Part shown: piece after piece, positions 28,701 through 42,700 of the stretch
Layout: each line of letters begins with the position of its first letter
How positions within the stretch are numbered: the stretch's first letter is position 1
Source of the DNA: Apteryx mantelli
Lineage: Eukaryota > Chordata > Aves > Apterygiformes > Apterygidae
DNA: 64,000 bases
Assembly: GCF_036417845.1 (NCBI RefSeq)
Contig: NC_089981.1
Span: forward strand, 37,888,668-37,952,667
Direction: 5' to 3'
The notes under the pieces: model-generated
Database searches by the model: none
What the model saw: only the letters and a program-made list of their open reading frames with translations
What the model was told of the DNA's origin: nothing
Position numbers and translations under genes: made by a program

Positions 28701-31700
28701 AGTGTGATACTAGGTAACACAAATATGAAATAGTGCTACACAACATCCTGCCATGATGGCGTTATTATGGCAGGATGAACATCAGTGTATAGTTTGGTTA
28801 ACTGTTATTCACTTGCATTGATGAGTCTGGGAATCAAATAGCATCGGAATTCATTTTTAAGGCCTCCCAAGTCCATATAGATTTTTTACACTACTTTGGA
28901 GTTGGTTAACCCTTCCTTAATCTTAAAGGCTTGTGAAGTGATCATGTTTCTGTCTGAATTGAAAATTTCCAAGTAATATTTTTGATACATGCATGTGCAC
29001 AGCTTGTTTCACAAGAAATCTTGATCAACCTGTTTTTTATCCAAGAAGCAGTTTCTCAAAGTGAATTCTGAGACTGAAAGGAATTGCTGCACTATGCTAT
29101 TAATGCTACACTGCTAACACAGCATGTCAGGTATTTATACTTTGTAAATTTGGTCAAAGTACTTAAGCATTTGCATGAGTAAGACCAGCTTTTAGTAGAA
29201 TGGTGACCTCACGATCTTTAAGAAACTGAAAGCCTCGGAGTAAGTGCATTTTCTTCAAAAATGTTATAACAATCATCCACACTCCTAGACAATCTTTTAT
29301 GAGTGACTATATGAGATTAGTGTCATTTTGATTAGATAAAGGTAAAGAGGTATCTAGGCCTTTAGCAGCTTTTAAATAGCATTTTGCATTCACTTCACTG
29401 AATAAATGAGAGAGAAGCAAGTATAAAAAAATGCTATTAAATCACATCAAATTGTATGGAAATTGCAATGTAAATAGTAAAATGCTTTTTTATTATGGCA
29501 AAACATCATATTATGCATTTTACTTTTTTATTGCTTTTAATGCTGCTTTATGGAGCAGTGTAAGTAATAAGATTTTGCATGTAAGCGTGTCTTTTCTGAA
29601 GAAAAAATGTAGAGGGCACAGTTAGCATTCAGTCTATTTCTAGAAGCTATTTCCTTATTGTATCTCTTAAAATATCTTTCGAGCTCTACTCTACAAAGAG
29701 TTTTTATGAAGCTACAGGAATATCACCATAAAGACCTGCCAACAGAAGGATCATTGCAACACTCTCTCCATCTACACCCACTAAAATAAAACCATCAACT
29801 GTGTAAGTGTCTGTGAACTGTTAATAAAATGGGTTGTGGGCCTATTCAGAGTGATTCCAAAGAACGTTTAAGTTCCTTTTTTGAAATATTTGTCTATAGT
29901 CACTCACAGCCAGAGGAGGCACTGAGGTATGAAGCAATAACTGACATACTCTAATTTGCAAGTTCAAGAGGAAAAAAAGTCCATGGACATTGGTGAAGGG
30001 TTCTGTGCTGCCCTGCCTCACAAACTGAACTACCAGCCACTCCAGAATATGTTGTACAGATGCCTGTGTGTACAACTCAGATCCAGATTTCCTTTCAGGG
30101 AAGATTTATGCAACTTAGAAACTTAGACAAAAGCCCAGAGTGCCCTATCTCCAGGAAACGTGCATTTTGAAGAAGCTTATGACAGCAGCGGAAATACTGT
30201 TGTTAATTTATTCTCAAAATGCTTGTGTATCTGTGATTATCTTTTCATCTAATGTTAAGGATACCATTAAAAAATATTCATTTTGACTAAGCTGTTTTCT
30301 AATAAAGCAATTAAAAAACAGGATAGACTCAGTGGCTCTCAGCAAATGAGGTAAAGACACACAAATAGTCCTAGCACTCAAGAAAATCAGATGTGCTAAC
30401 TACTGACTTGTCTGTACAGCTTTCCCAGTGTTTTACAAACAAAGCAAAGCACGTATCAGACAATTATAATGCTGCCTAAGTTTTAACTAATAACACGATC
30501 TCTTAGGAGAACTGATATTGTTATGGTTAGGAAAGTAGTTGTGATCTGATGAATGTTTTCTGTTAGAAAGCAAGAGAAGTCAGTGGAACAAAGCAATTTG
30601 TTTCCTGTTCTCTCCTCAGAAAACAAATGAGAGTCTTGTCTAGAGAGACCCACCACATTGCAGAACCATCATGCCAATGTCCACACAAAGCCAAATGGCA
30701 CAAATGGAATAGATGCTGGAATATACTTCTTTCTTCCTCTTCATTTTTAGATTCTCAAGATTGTAAATCACATTAGAGATATGATCCTTTAAGTAGTACT
30801 TTTTTTAATCACAAAACTGTTGACGTAAGGAGAGAACAGTTATCTGAAAATACAAATGCTTCTTTCAGAACGATCTCACATCTTGCAGCTGCCCATACTG
30901 ATTTTTAAAAATAGGAGAAACATTTAAAGAGCGTGTGCATGGTCTGCATTTCTGATAGCTGTGGTTTATGTTTGAATCATAGAACTTAATCACATTACAA
31001 CAGTGAACCCCTTCATTTACTTTGCTAGCTACAAAAAGCATCATAAAGCTAGCATAAGAGCAATAATTCAGTTCAGTCTGGTGAAATTCCACTCAAGTTA
31101 CACAAAGGATGAAATTAAACAAGAGGACACATGGTCTGTTGTTGTTGATCAGAGCAACTTTGGTATTCTGAAAAAAAGGAATTGCACAATATAATTCAGG
31201 ATAGAATTTCACTTTGTCATGTCACTAACTTTAGGTGATAGAAATATGTTTTTGGAAGTACATGACTTTTTTAGGCTCTCCAACTGCTGCTGGAAGCACT
31301 GACACAGAAGACTGTACAACTTAAGAAGAGAGCTCTACTAAACAAAAGCAACTCAGACTCTGAAAAAAGAGTAGTTACCGGTCTTATCTTGCAAACATAA
31401 GCTAAATCACTGCAATAAGCAGGAAATCAAGTCCATCTTCATGGTGAGAATGACATAACCTGGAAAACAGAGCTTTAACCAGGAATTACAGAATATTAAT
31501 GTACAGCTTCCAGTAATTTGTATTAAACTGTGCATTTCAGCTGCAATTTTTTGAATGTTAATGTCATGATTTTGCTCAACTATCATGAACTGTCTTTTCT
31601 TTAGTTGGATTCCACATACTCATTTTGTTGCTTTCTTCTGTTCAAAAAAAGACAGTGACAAGTTTGTGCTACACACAAGCTAAGCACTTACTTGCCATGT

Positions 31701-34700
31701 TTTGGCTGAGGGAAAAGGAGCAGGGAAGAAGGAACATCCCTCTTTACTGTCAGGAGTTGAGATTTTTTAGCTAGTTTGAGGTAGCTAATTTGAGTTGATA
31801 TGAACCTTCCAGCTACAACTGCGCAAAAGTTACTGGTGCAAGACTTACTGATATTTTCCAGCTCTGTTTTGGTGTCTTCCTACCCTTGACATGTGTCTTT
31901 TTTTGTCAGGAGGGACTTTTACACACTAAAGTCTAAGAAACCCTTGTATGTAAAAAATGATTAGAAAGCTGTTTCATAAGCAAGTGTAAGTATACTTCAG
32001 CAAATCACAAGAGGAGGCATCACTCCAATAACAACTCAATTTTAGAAAGAAAATATTAGGATATTAAATATATTGAGAATATTAAATATATCTATAAATA
32101 TATGGATGCTAAAGCATCCATTTCCTTTTTCTTTGCTTCAGGGGACTGAAACTTCCCTTTAATTACACCACAATCACGAACCACTCCTCTTTATCCACCA
32201 CAGCTGCCTCCAACATTAGGACTCAGGATTGCTTGCTACAATCAATGACTGCATCAAAGACTTGTTTATATGCAGCTTAAAGGAGGAAAAAGCTCATTGA
32301 TATGTGACCTACAGTTTTATAAAGAGAAAACATATCACTAAATGATCTTCAATAGTAACTACAACATGCCAGCTGGAAAGCTAAATGTTACAATAAAACA
32401 TACTTTCCAGACACTAAGATAGTTACTTCTTATTGCATTAAAAAATATATATATAATTTTTTCCAAGATATTTTGTGAGTTCATGGTAGCCATCTGCTTG
32501 ATATATTCATTTTCAGCATAACTTAAATTCTGGCAGTGATATCATGAGTTTTTTTGGTTTTATTTTTGCAAGTGATCAGTCTTGTAGCACCACCCACTGT
32601 AGATATCAAACAATTAAATGCATTTCCCCATTCCAGTACATTTTTTTTCTGTCTGCAGAGAAGCTTTATCTCTGAAGAAGGTGGTTAATTTTGCACAGGT
32701 AGTAAAAGCAATAGATTCAGGCTCGAATTAACAGACCACTTAATAGATGCTTAGGTCACCTCTTTAAGGGCCTGATTCCAAGTACATTGAATTCAATTGT
32801 AAGCTTTCTTTTTAAACTATGAGAGATGAACATGGATACACCATTGTAGATGCTCTTGAATTGGGGTGTACTATTGCAGTGTGAAAAACATGACGCCAAG
32901 AAAATCACCATCATTTCATATGAATTAGTTTTCCTCTACTCCAGTAGTGTGCAAAAATATTTTGTTTTCTTGTTGGATTGCTTCTGTCATACTTCCTAGC
33001 ATGCTAAATCTGCCTGTAGAACAAAGACCAGCAGTCTCGAGCTTAATAAATACATTTATTATATGAGTTCATTCACATAATTAGGTTGTAAGTAGTTTGA
33101 ACTTCAGAATCCTTAAAAAAATCACCTTCCAAAGGGAGATTGTTAACAGAAAAATTAGCTAATCCAGGAACAAAGTTTAAGATCACCTGTGGAAGAATAA
33201 ATTATCTTGATTCCATGTTTTCAGTATTTCAATACTTTCAATATTCAGAGGATTGAGGCCCTTTTCATACTAAAGAAATTTGCATTAATAGCGTTACCAT
33301 ATGGTATAAGATTAAATTCAGCACTCATCAATTATAGCTTTTATCAATGCTGCAACTATATTCTAGAGTTTTGCATTCTTTGTAATCACAGTAGCATGAA
33401 TTCATTTCATGTATTATTTCATGTAGTCAGTTTCTTTTTGAATTTATAGTTGATGCCTGACAATGCAAAAGGGAAGTTTAAGGGTGATAGCATAAGGAGG
33501 TTGCTCTGAGGTGGTTGCTCTGAAAACAGTTAGCTTCCTCCACTGTTACAGAAGCAGAAAAAACAGAATGACTATCTTCTCCCTAGCTACTGCAACTGTC
33601 TTAAATGTTTCACCAGGCTGTCCTGACTCCCAATAAAACATTTTCATAGTCACACCTGACAAGTTTTGTTCAGCTGCTAACTCAAGTCTCTCATATTTCA
33701 GGAGACTGTGCAGTATTAACAAGAAAGTCTGAGCAGAGACTAAAATGATTACTTAAATTTTCATTAATATACACTTCAGCTACAGTTGCTGTTTGACTTC
33801 AATCTTAACGTTTTCCATAACATTGTGTTTTGTTTCTTTAAATGTAGGAATTACAAAACTGGATTAAATCAATGGTCCACCTAAATCTTGTTTGATTAAA
33901 AAGGCTTCAGAAGTTGGCTGCTGAAGTATGCAGCTAAGAAATAATCAAACTTCTTCATAATTCTTCTCCTGAACTTTAATAAACATTTGTTTAAACTCTT
34001 TGTCAAAACCTTTACCTTGACAAAGTTTAACTTCTGTTATTAGTTCGTAACTCTGGATAATCCAGATAAATATTTACAATTAAAACCCTTTTAAATTCTT
34101 GACTTCAATCATTTCCAGTAGCTACTAGTTCCACATCATCATGACACGTTTTTTGTTAGTTTCAATCTTCTCAAAAATGTAAGTTCCCCAGTTTAGTTTT
34201 CTAAGACATCTCAGTTTCTTTCTACGTGTTTACTTTCTGAGCTAACCTCCTTCCAGTTTTCACTTTCTCTATTTGGAAGAGTTTTTCCTACGACTTATTC
34301 TTGTCATCATTCTCTGATTCATTCACAATACTTCAGAAAGAACATATGTGGCCATTGCAATATGTACTTATTAGTTTCTTTTTTCTTTTTGATCTATACT
34401 GTGTTAACTGAAATATATTTTATTAATTTCCCTACATTGCAAAAATTTCTCTGATAATTAGGTGGAAAAAAAAAAATCAATGAAAAGGTTTTGAATAGCC
34501 TAATTAAAAATAATAACTTCATTGCTTGTCCAGTTACCATAAAATAAATCTGTATTTGTAATCTGAAAAAAAAAATTGTAAGCTTTATTTTCCTTTTGAT
34601 TTGACAAACACTTTCAGACTTTTTCTGTATGAACTGAGGCAAAGAAGTACACAGGTCCAATTTTATTTTCAATTGCAGATCACTTTTAACCTTCAATGAC

Positions 34701-37700
34701 AATAGTGCATTATTTAAAATTATCCAGGGCAGCTCTGGGTTAAGGGCAGTGGCATATGATCGGAACTTGCATTGATAATTTAGAGCAGAAAATATTTTGT
34801 GGCTGCCCCCATGAGGTAAAAGCGTGCACTTCTGCTGTCATTTATATTCTCTGAATAAAGCTGGAACTGAATGATCAAACCCCATTATATTCTAAGCATA
34901 GCTCTTTGGACTAGTCCTGAGTTGCTCAGAGGTATATGTTTTATAGACAAAGTCTACATATTTATGAACCTCTTAAAAACCTACATGCATTATGTACCTG
35001 ATAGTCCACCGTTGAATTGTGTCAGCATTCTTGCAGTCTGGATCGGAATAAATTGAACTGCAGCTTTGCATGAAGGGTTATAAATGAGTAACCTTGCTTA
35101 TGCTGAAAAGTAAGGCCATTTTATGAGCACCGATTTCAGAAATGCTATCCTACTACAATGCCCTTTAGCGTCAGGATTTTTAATGTGAGAAGATACCCTC
35201 CATCTCCACATTATTGGAAGTTCCTCTCTCCCCGCTCGGCTCCGCCTGTAGGTTGGATGCTGACAATCTATAATGGTTATACACTAGAAGAAAGCCATTT
35301 TCTCCCTTAGACAGATCAATGGCAATCTGGAACTTACTTAGCCTGTTGTGCCCTGCTCACATAGGCATTTGTTACCTTTATTCATACAATAGTCTGACCA
35401 AAGTAAATGTATTAAAATACTGTGCTAGTAACTTTGCATCTGCTCCAAGTAATTATCAGAAGCTTTTTCTATATTTTCCCATTAGTTTTAACCTGCGTAT
35501 AAAGCAATATCATTTTACAAATAATAGCAACCTTACATTTGAAATTTCTAACATACCACAGACACATATGCTCTCCAAACTTGATAGGCAATGTTAACAG
35601 CTTAACATTAATAAATATGAAATATTAAGGCAAAAGAATCTAATACACACACCCACAAACTCTTCAAGGCAAAATAAGTATTGACTTTTTTGGTGTTCTA
35701 GGGGAAAGAAGTTTAAACAGCACTGCCATGCATACAACACTGTGACACAGGCATCACCCAATTCAAAGACGAGTAAGTCAATAGTCTTTTAAATGATTCA
35801 GTTTTAAAGGATGAAATTAGCGGAGTGCTGCTTACAGCATTGCTTATGTATTTTCATGCTTCTTCAAAAAATCATTTATTTATGAGATATACAAACTTGA
35901 AAGGAATTACCACTTTCTTTCCCAGCAAGATGGAGAACCCTATATACATACAGTACATACTTACTCAGTCTGTATGCCATGAAGGTGAAATATAAATGAA
36001 GATCTGTATAGACAGCAGGAAAGCCTGGAGAACCAGGATCTGTCATCCTCGCAACAAAAAGGACATGAACGTGGCCTAGAGACGGACTCTTGCTTGAACA
36101 ATCTTGCAGCTAATTGCTTGCTGCCAGGGGTTTAACAATCTGGCTGACAGAGTTCTCACTCGTGGCAGCTCGGCTATCTGCAGGGTAAAGTAGTCTCAGC
36201 AGCAGCAGCAAGGCTGCAGCAAAGAAACAGATAAAAGTGCTTCGATGCTCCAGTGTCAGCAATACAGAAAATCCTTTGACTAATATTAGATGCAACACAA
36301 ATTGCCTGAAAGAAGTCTTTGAATAATGAACTTAGTGCTCACAATACCACTCTTTGAATTTCTCCATTTTATTTTTAAAATGGTGATATTTTTATTCACC
36401 TTAATTGGGTAATTCCTTCCACATCCAGAATTTATCAGTGAAAAGAACATAACATACTGTGGCATGCAAGGCTACCATGATTTAGAGTCCAGATAATCTC
36501 GCGGTATTTAAATAGCCTTGGCATTAACAGCAAGCTATCAGTGTAATTTCCAAGGCTACATAAGAAAAAGATGCAAACGTGTGGCCTTTGGGAAGCTATG
36601 GAGAGAAACTGTCCAATTACTCCAGCAAAATTAGGGTCAGCCTAAAGCAACGCATTCCTGATGGGGACCAACAGTCTGGAAGCTCACAGCTGTTTTCCCC
36701 TGCTCTAAACTGAGTTCTCTCAAATCAACCATTTTATAGCACCACTCTTTGGTGAACTGCTAAAGATATGGGACTGTACATTTTCAGTAAAGGCAGCTAG
36801 CATTGATTTTTTTTTCTTTCAGTATTTGTATTAGTTCTTTTCATTAATAGGAGTACAAAGTTTGAATGTTCTATCACAGCAAAACATCTATTGCCAGGGT
36901 GTCATCATTGTCGCAGTAATTCTTCCTTCTAAGGTACCACTTCAGATAGGCTACTTCAAACAAGTTTATAGGCACAAACATCTCCAAAAGCATCATTAAA
37001 TTGCAACAGCCCACCTGGTACCAATTGCTGAGGTTTCCAGCTCACAGACTGCAAAGTCGCTGCATTTTGTACAGGGTGCTACATAGAAGAGATTCTGCTT
37101 TTCGCTTCTGATGGGCGAGAAAATGGTGTTGCCCTCTCTGAAGTGGAAGTGCAGGTGAAATCAGAAGATGCAGGAAGATGAGGTACAGTGATCTTTGATG
37201 TTAAGTATTTGTAAGAGCTGTTATTGCACTGCATTACTTATCTGAAACGCTAAAAAATCCCTAAAGCAACACGCAGGCCCTAGAACACCTACCTTATGGT
37301 AAGATTAATGCACAAGGGTCACACACAGAAAAACTGAATTGTACCTGTGTAAGCACCAATATGACTGTAACTCTGAATACATCCATCAGGTTTAGCACTG
37401 CCAGTTGCATTATCAATTCAGTGTGCTTAAACATGTGGGTTTTAAACAGTGTCTGGCAACATAATGACATTATGAAGTTTGTAACCAGCTTTTTACCAGA
37501 CTCACCTAAACAGCTTTTTATTCCATGGGAATACTTTGGGATTTGAGAGTGGAAATTGCTGCTAATTATTTTATTGAAATACTGCTACCACTTATCTAGA
37601 AAAGCTCACAGATCCAAGGCTTTCATGTCTTTGCATTCTCTTTCTCTGAACACATCCACACCACTAGATAAACTTGGCTGATCCCCAAGTACTGCACCCC

Positions 37701-38430
37701 TCGCCCAAGACCCACAGGCCTCAGACTGTAGTGTGTGCAGGCTCACATCCTTTTTGTGCCTCAGGACCATTCAGAATCACAAAACTAGGTTGCCCGTTCT
37801 GCTGACACAGCAACATGGTGAGCAGCAGGGTATTTCTAACACGCAACATCTGCGTTCTGGTAAGGAATTGGAAGAGTTATCAGATGTAGCTCCTCCCAGC
37901 TCCATGAAGATGCTCTCAGGAACAATAGTGTCTTGTATTGAAATCATTATCTGCAAAATGGTGATAAAATAGTTATGAGGTCTACAGATGGTAGTGACAC
38001 TACAGTTAGGTTTAGAAGAACTATACACACTTATGCATCCAGCTCCGAAACAAAGCCAAATGACACAATGCATTTATCTTCTGGGTTTTGAGAGAGACTT
38101 TTTCTGGCAAACCTATCCTTCCAGGGAGTACAGCAACAAAACTAAAACACATACCCACCAACACACCTCAGTCAGAGCTCCCATGAACATTCTGCAACTC
38201 CTACAAGAAACCAGTTGACACAATTATCTACTTACTGTAAAAGCTAGCTGTGTATTTATGTGTGAGAAATCTGTGTGTCTTTTCTATTTGTTTCTCCTTT
38301 ATCCATTGTTGAATCAGCTCTTTGGGGCTGCATTCTTTGAAGAGCTTTGAATCCTGCAACTTTAAAAGATAACTATGTGATAGGAAAAAAAGAAAAATAA
38401 AAAGAAAAAAAGGAGGGTTCTTTTCAGTCA
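25800..38430. other. Gene-poor spacer between ZDHHC13 and DHCR7
   Basis: About 12.6 kb of AT-rich DNA with only short, scattered open frames that lack family resemblance. I saw no spliced coding exons, no tRNA and no clear transposon. A perfect 11-base inverted repeat sits at 28744-28777. The stretches around 34700-35300 and 36470-36560 look less simple in composition and could be regulatory, but I cannot support that by eye. Confidence 0.5.
28744..28777. repeat. Perfect 11-bp inverted repeat, 12-base loop
   Basis: CATCCTGCCAT at 28744-28754 is exactly reverse-complementary to ATGGCAGGATG at 28767-28777. Confidence 0.8.
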
Positions 38431-38442
38431 TGAAACCAGGCA

Positions 38443-38448
38443 TTTATT
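38443..38448 (-). terminator. Probable DHCR7 poly(A) signal
   Basis: TTTATT on + (AATAAA on -), about 835 bases past the DHCR7 stop, a plausible 3'UTR length for this gene. Confidence 0.45.
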
Positions 38449-39282
38449 TCTTAAAGTTTTACAAATATGATTTTAGGCAAAAATGATAGGGGACCAAGTT
38501 TTCTATCCACATAAAAGAATTCAATGCATGCTCAGTACCGTTGCAAAGCAAGTTGGTTTCAGTATCAAATACTGCTCACTTGGTCATGGACCAAGCTCTC
38601 AAGTGCTGTAAACAAATATAAGTATTCAGCTATACCAATTTACATCAGCTTTCGGCAGTATTTCTATTAGCTTATACCAGTCTTCCTGCAGCACCAGTTT
38701 AGGATCAGGTTCAGTATTTCCCTAGTTAACCTCTTGAAAAGCGACAAACACCACAGCCTTCTTTTGAGAGTTACTAACTGTAGATCATGACTGTCACAGG
38801 CATAACCTGGGCATAACCTGTGCATAACCATGTTGCATAACTGCTTTCATGAACAGATCAAGCACCTGTTTTCCTCCACTCCTATCTCACTGGAAACCAG
38901 TTCGAGAACCCTCCTACTCTGAACAGTAAAGCCTCCTCCCAGCATAGGAGAGATTTCAGGAATATGAATACATGCAACTTTTCTTCGATTCCAAGTTAAT
39001 TTTGAGAGGGGGGGGGGAAGGAAAAAAAAAAAAGGACCAGGTAAAACAGTCTTATAAAAAGATCAGGCTATTTCAGTGCCTCATTTACTTTACATACAGC
39101 GTGACTGGTTACTAGAAACATGTTCTTTAAGTACATGAAGAATTGCTGTCCAGCTACCTTTTCTCCTCCAGAGCATTAAGAGTTTCCTACACAACTGGTT
39201 TTGTTGGTTTAACTGTGCGCATAAGCTCTTTTTGTATCCAAAAAAAATTTCTTTTTTGTTTCCCCTGAATTCTGCGTTAGTC

Positions 39283-39747
39283 TTAAAATATTCCTGGTAT
39301 TAGCCGGTAAGGCACTTTAGTAGTATAGCGCTTCCAATCCTTCCCGTATTTGCTGAAACAACGGTGTTCATCCCTAATGCAACGGTGGGTTAGCAGAATA
39401 GCCATATAAACAATGTAGAAATAAGGCAAAATATGCACAAACCCACAAGTCAGGCAGTAGGCTAGGGAGCCCATCAAATCTCCTGTGTAATTGAAATGGC
39501 GAGCCCATCCCCAGAAGCCAGAGGTCATCAGTTTGCTGTAGTACTTTGTCCCATCCACGGACGTGTAGGAGCACTCAATATATTCCGGCTTCTTTCCCCA
39601 TATCTTGCAGTTTCCATTTGTACGTCGAAAGAGATCTTTCTGGTGGTTGGTCACTCTGAAGATATAATAGCCAGCCAATCCCAATATCAAGATCCCTACA
39701 GCATTAGCTGTGCCAAGCTGGACAGGATGGTAAACCAAATATAAACC
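39283..39747 (-). CDS. DHCR7: DHCR7 last coding exon
   Basis: About residues 322-475, [11 protein letters not shown], the [17 protein letters not shown] segment, the signature [18 protein letters not shown], and the end PYRLIPGIF then TAA. The acceptor is CTCCCTAG. Confidence 0.98.
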   Translation of the reverse strand, partial: GLYLVYHPVQLGTANAVGILILGLAGYYIFRVTNHQKDLFRRTNGNCKIWGKKPEYIECSYTSVDGTKYYSKLMTSGFWGWARHFNYTGDLMGSLAYCLTCGFVHILPYFYIVYMAILLTHRCIRDEHRCFSKYGKDWKRYTTKVPYRLIPGIF

Positions 39748-42700
39748 CTAGGGAGTAGAAAAGAGACAATCAGTGATTTACTTCAAATACATCTTTTCTC
39801 AACCCTGAGCGCATGCTCAGGATGCCAGACTTGGATTCCTTGACCTACAGCGACCCAAAATAGATGAGTAGAAAGAATAGGAAGATCCACTGTACCAGTA
39901 AAACCATGGAGATTTTTCAAAAAATTCTGCATCCTGTATTCCCTCTCCCTTTCCAAAAATCACATTTTTTAATGTGGGAACAATAATGAGGGAAAAGTAG
40001 TGAGGATGCATACCAAACACAGCAGAAGAAAAGAATCGTAAAGGGATACAAAAAAGAGACCAAAAGGATTTAGAAAAAATATACAGACATGACAGACAGT
40101 GACAGAAAGGGGCACAAAAGAGGAGGAGGAGAAGAAGAAGAAAAGATGTCAACTGCATGTTGGGACAGCAGGCCCTCCTACAGGTGAATTGTTCCCCACA
40201 CAGGATGTTGTAATGGTTGCTTATTTTCAAAATGTCTAGAAGCAACTTAAGATGCAAATAAAAGTGCTGGGGAGAATGTTTATGAAAAGTTTCTTCCCTT
40301 TTAGCCCAAACACTTATTGTACCATATTTTTACCTGCAGAGTATAGAGGTATGGTAACCAAACACAGTCTCCCCAGCCCAAGTACCATCCAAAATGATCG
40401 TGGCAGATATCGATGGTTTTCAAATACCAGGATTCATTCCAGAAGAAGTCCAAAACATAAATACCCTGAAAGAGAATGATTCTGCTTAATAACAGAGCAT
40501 TGTCACCAGTCATCCTGTTTAAAACCATCAACTTAATCTTTCCGTGCTGTCTTGTGGTAAGCTCTCAAAACTGACCTGTGTTTTTATTTTACCACCTCAA
40601 AAATAAGGTATTAAGAGGAACATATCACACAGAGAAGGAAGAGCTAAACTACATCTATATAGCTAAAGCAGTAATAACTAATGCAAAGCAATATTAACCA
40701 AGATAACTAATGCAAATATTCTCCATGTGCTACTGTAAGGACACACCACTCAGGAAATGAGCCTGCATCTGACCACCCCTGACTCTCTTCAACTTGGAGT
40801 GTCATGCATACCAAGAGTGAGAATAGAGCTTCTATCAAGAGGACCCCCATTTGCACATGTGAATGAGTAAATCCAAACTATTATCTCCATTTATTACTTG
40901 GGGTCTCTTTCAGGGGAATGTACAGAACCTGACTAGCAATTTTTAGGTGTGGAGAGATCAATAGTTATGCCCTCCTCACATTAAAGAAGTGGAGCTAGAT
41001 GTAGTGCTACCTTTAGAAAAAAACTGCCCCAATCTTGCTCCAACTGAAGTCACAAAGTTTTGCCATTGTTCTCTTTAGATTCTAGATCAGGCTATACCTG
41101 TTTCTAGAATGCAGGTTCAGAAAAACTTCTCTTAATTTAAGCTTATAGTGAAATCTGCTGATGCAGGCAGGACCATATGACTGGTAGCACTATGAATGAG
41201 TGCACTAGAGCATTGTCAGTGCACTCTGAATGAGTACAAGCTCCCAAAGAAACAAGTCCCAGTGCACCATCACTGAATGAGGTTGTTTAATCCAAGAAAA
41301 ATAGTGTAAGTTCAATTCCAATGCAGGGAGTTTTTCTACTTCAATACTAGTTTATTTACAATTTGGTTTCTTATTTTCCTCCTCCAAATTTACCTGAAGG
41401 ACATTGACAAGGATCATGGAGTTGGTTACTTTACCATGCAGCTCCTGTTGTTTAGCAGCATAGGAAAGGTTAATTAGAGTCCAGGCTACAATACCAGGGC
41501 GCCCATTGAAGAAGAGCTTGAAATCAAACCACTTTCCTATTCGAGGGTTAAATTCAATCCCCATCATGTAGTCATAAAAAAAGTTGCCAGTGAATTTGCT
41601 GGAAAGCATAAGAGATTACAAGTTAATGCAGTTATACACAAGTTCAGGTAATTGCTCTTCTGTCTATATATTTCACTTGATTTCCCAAGGCACTTAATGT
41701 AAGGGTAATAAAAATCATAAAATCAGGTCATGTTTGCATTGGACAAATTGATCCAAAGTATTACATTAGTAAAGATAAATTTTAGCTTCAAAAGCATTCT
41801 ATTTTACACTCAGTATTACTTGTGAACCACCTAACTATAACCTTATCCTTAGTCTCGGATAAGAATGGATGTATCCATGACACTGAGGCTTCCACAATCA
41901 CATGACATGCAGCAGGAAACACAGTCGATGGTGCAAATGAAGTAAAGAACCACAGTCCTACCTTGGTCTACCTATCTGTGTCAATAACATACGTTCTTTC
42001 ATTACTATTCTGTGCAGCATTCAATGTATATGTCAGATTTCCTAGTATTCTCTCATTATTAAAAACCACATACCAGTCTTTAGCATTACTAGGAAAAAAG
42101 TAGCCTTTAATCATTGCAAATGTGGAAACTACATATCCCAGGATGTTGGCACACCACAGAAGAGGAATCCAATTGTCAAAAATTATGGTAGGTGAGAAGC
42201 AGTGGAAGTAACAGGCATTTGCAAACCAAATCACATGGGTAATGATCCAAGCCTGAAGTCCATTGATTTCATACTTATTTACTACACCTAAGAAGTGAAG
42301 AAAAAAAACACAAAACCCTGAATGTTACCATGATATCACACTAGTACAGCTTTTCACCCAGAAAGCTCAATCAAGTGCTCAATAAATGAGCAAGTTCTCC
42401 CCGCTTCCCTTGAATTTCACCCTCCCAAATATATTTCTCACATGGCACCTTCACAAAGGTTTCATTATACTCTGGTGTAACCACCAGGCTATGTTAGACT
42501 GTGCTTTTTTCTTCACTCTCTTTTTGCAAATAGCAGATTTGGCATCTCTGCTAAAACTGACCAAGGTCTCAAGTTACTCTCTGTACACTTAGTTCAAGGC
42601 AGTTTTTTTAGCTTGAGTCTCATAGGTTACATTAGCTTGAGTAGGTGTAGCTGCATTGCAAAATACTAGCAATAGTCCCCCACTGATCTTAAGCTCCAAA

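Noticed and set aside
36110-36298. 62-codon Leu-rich minus-strand frame in the spacer
   Set aside because: No start context, splice partners or family resemblance; CAG/CTG-type local repeat produces the Leu run.
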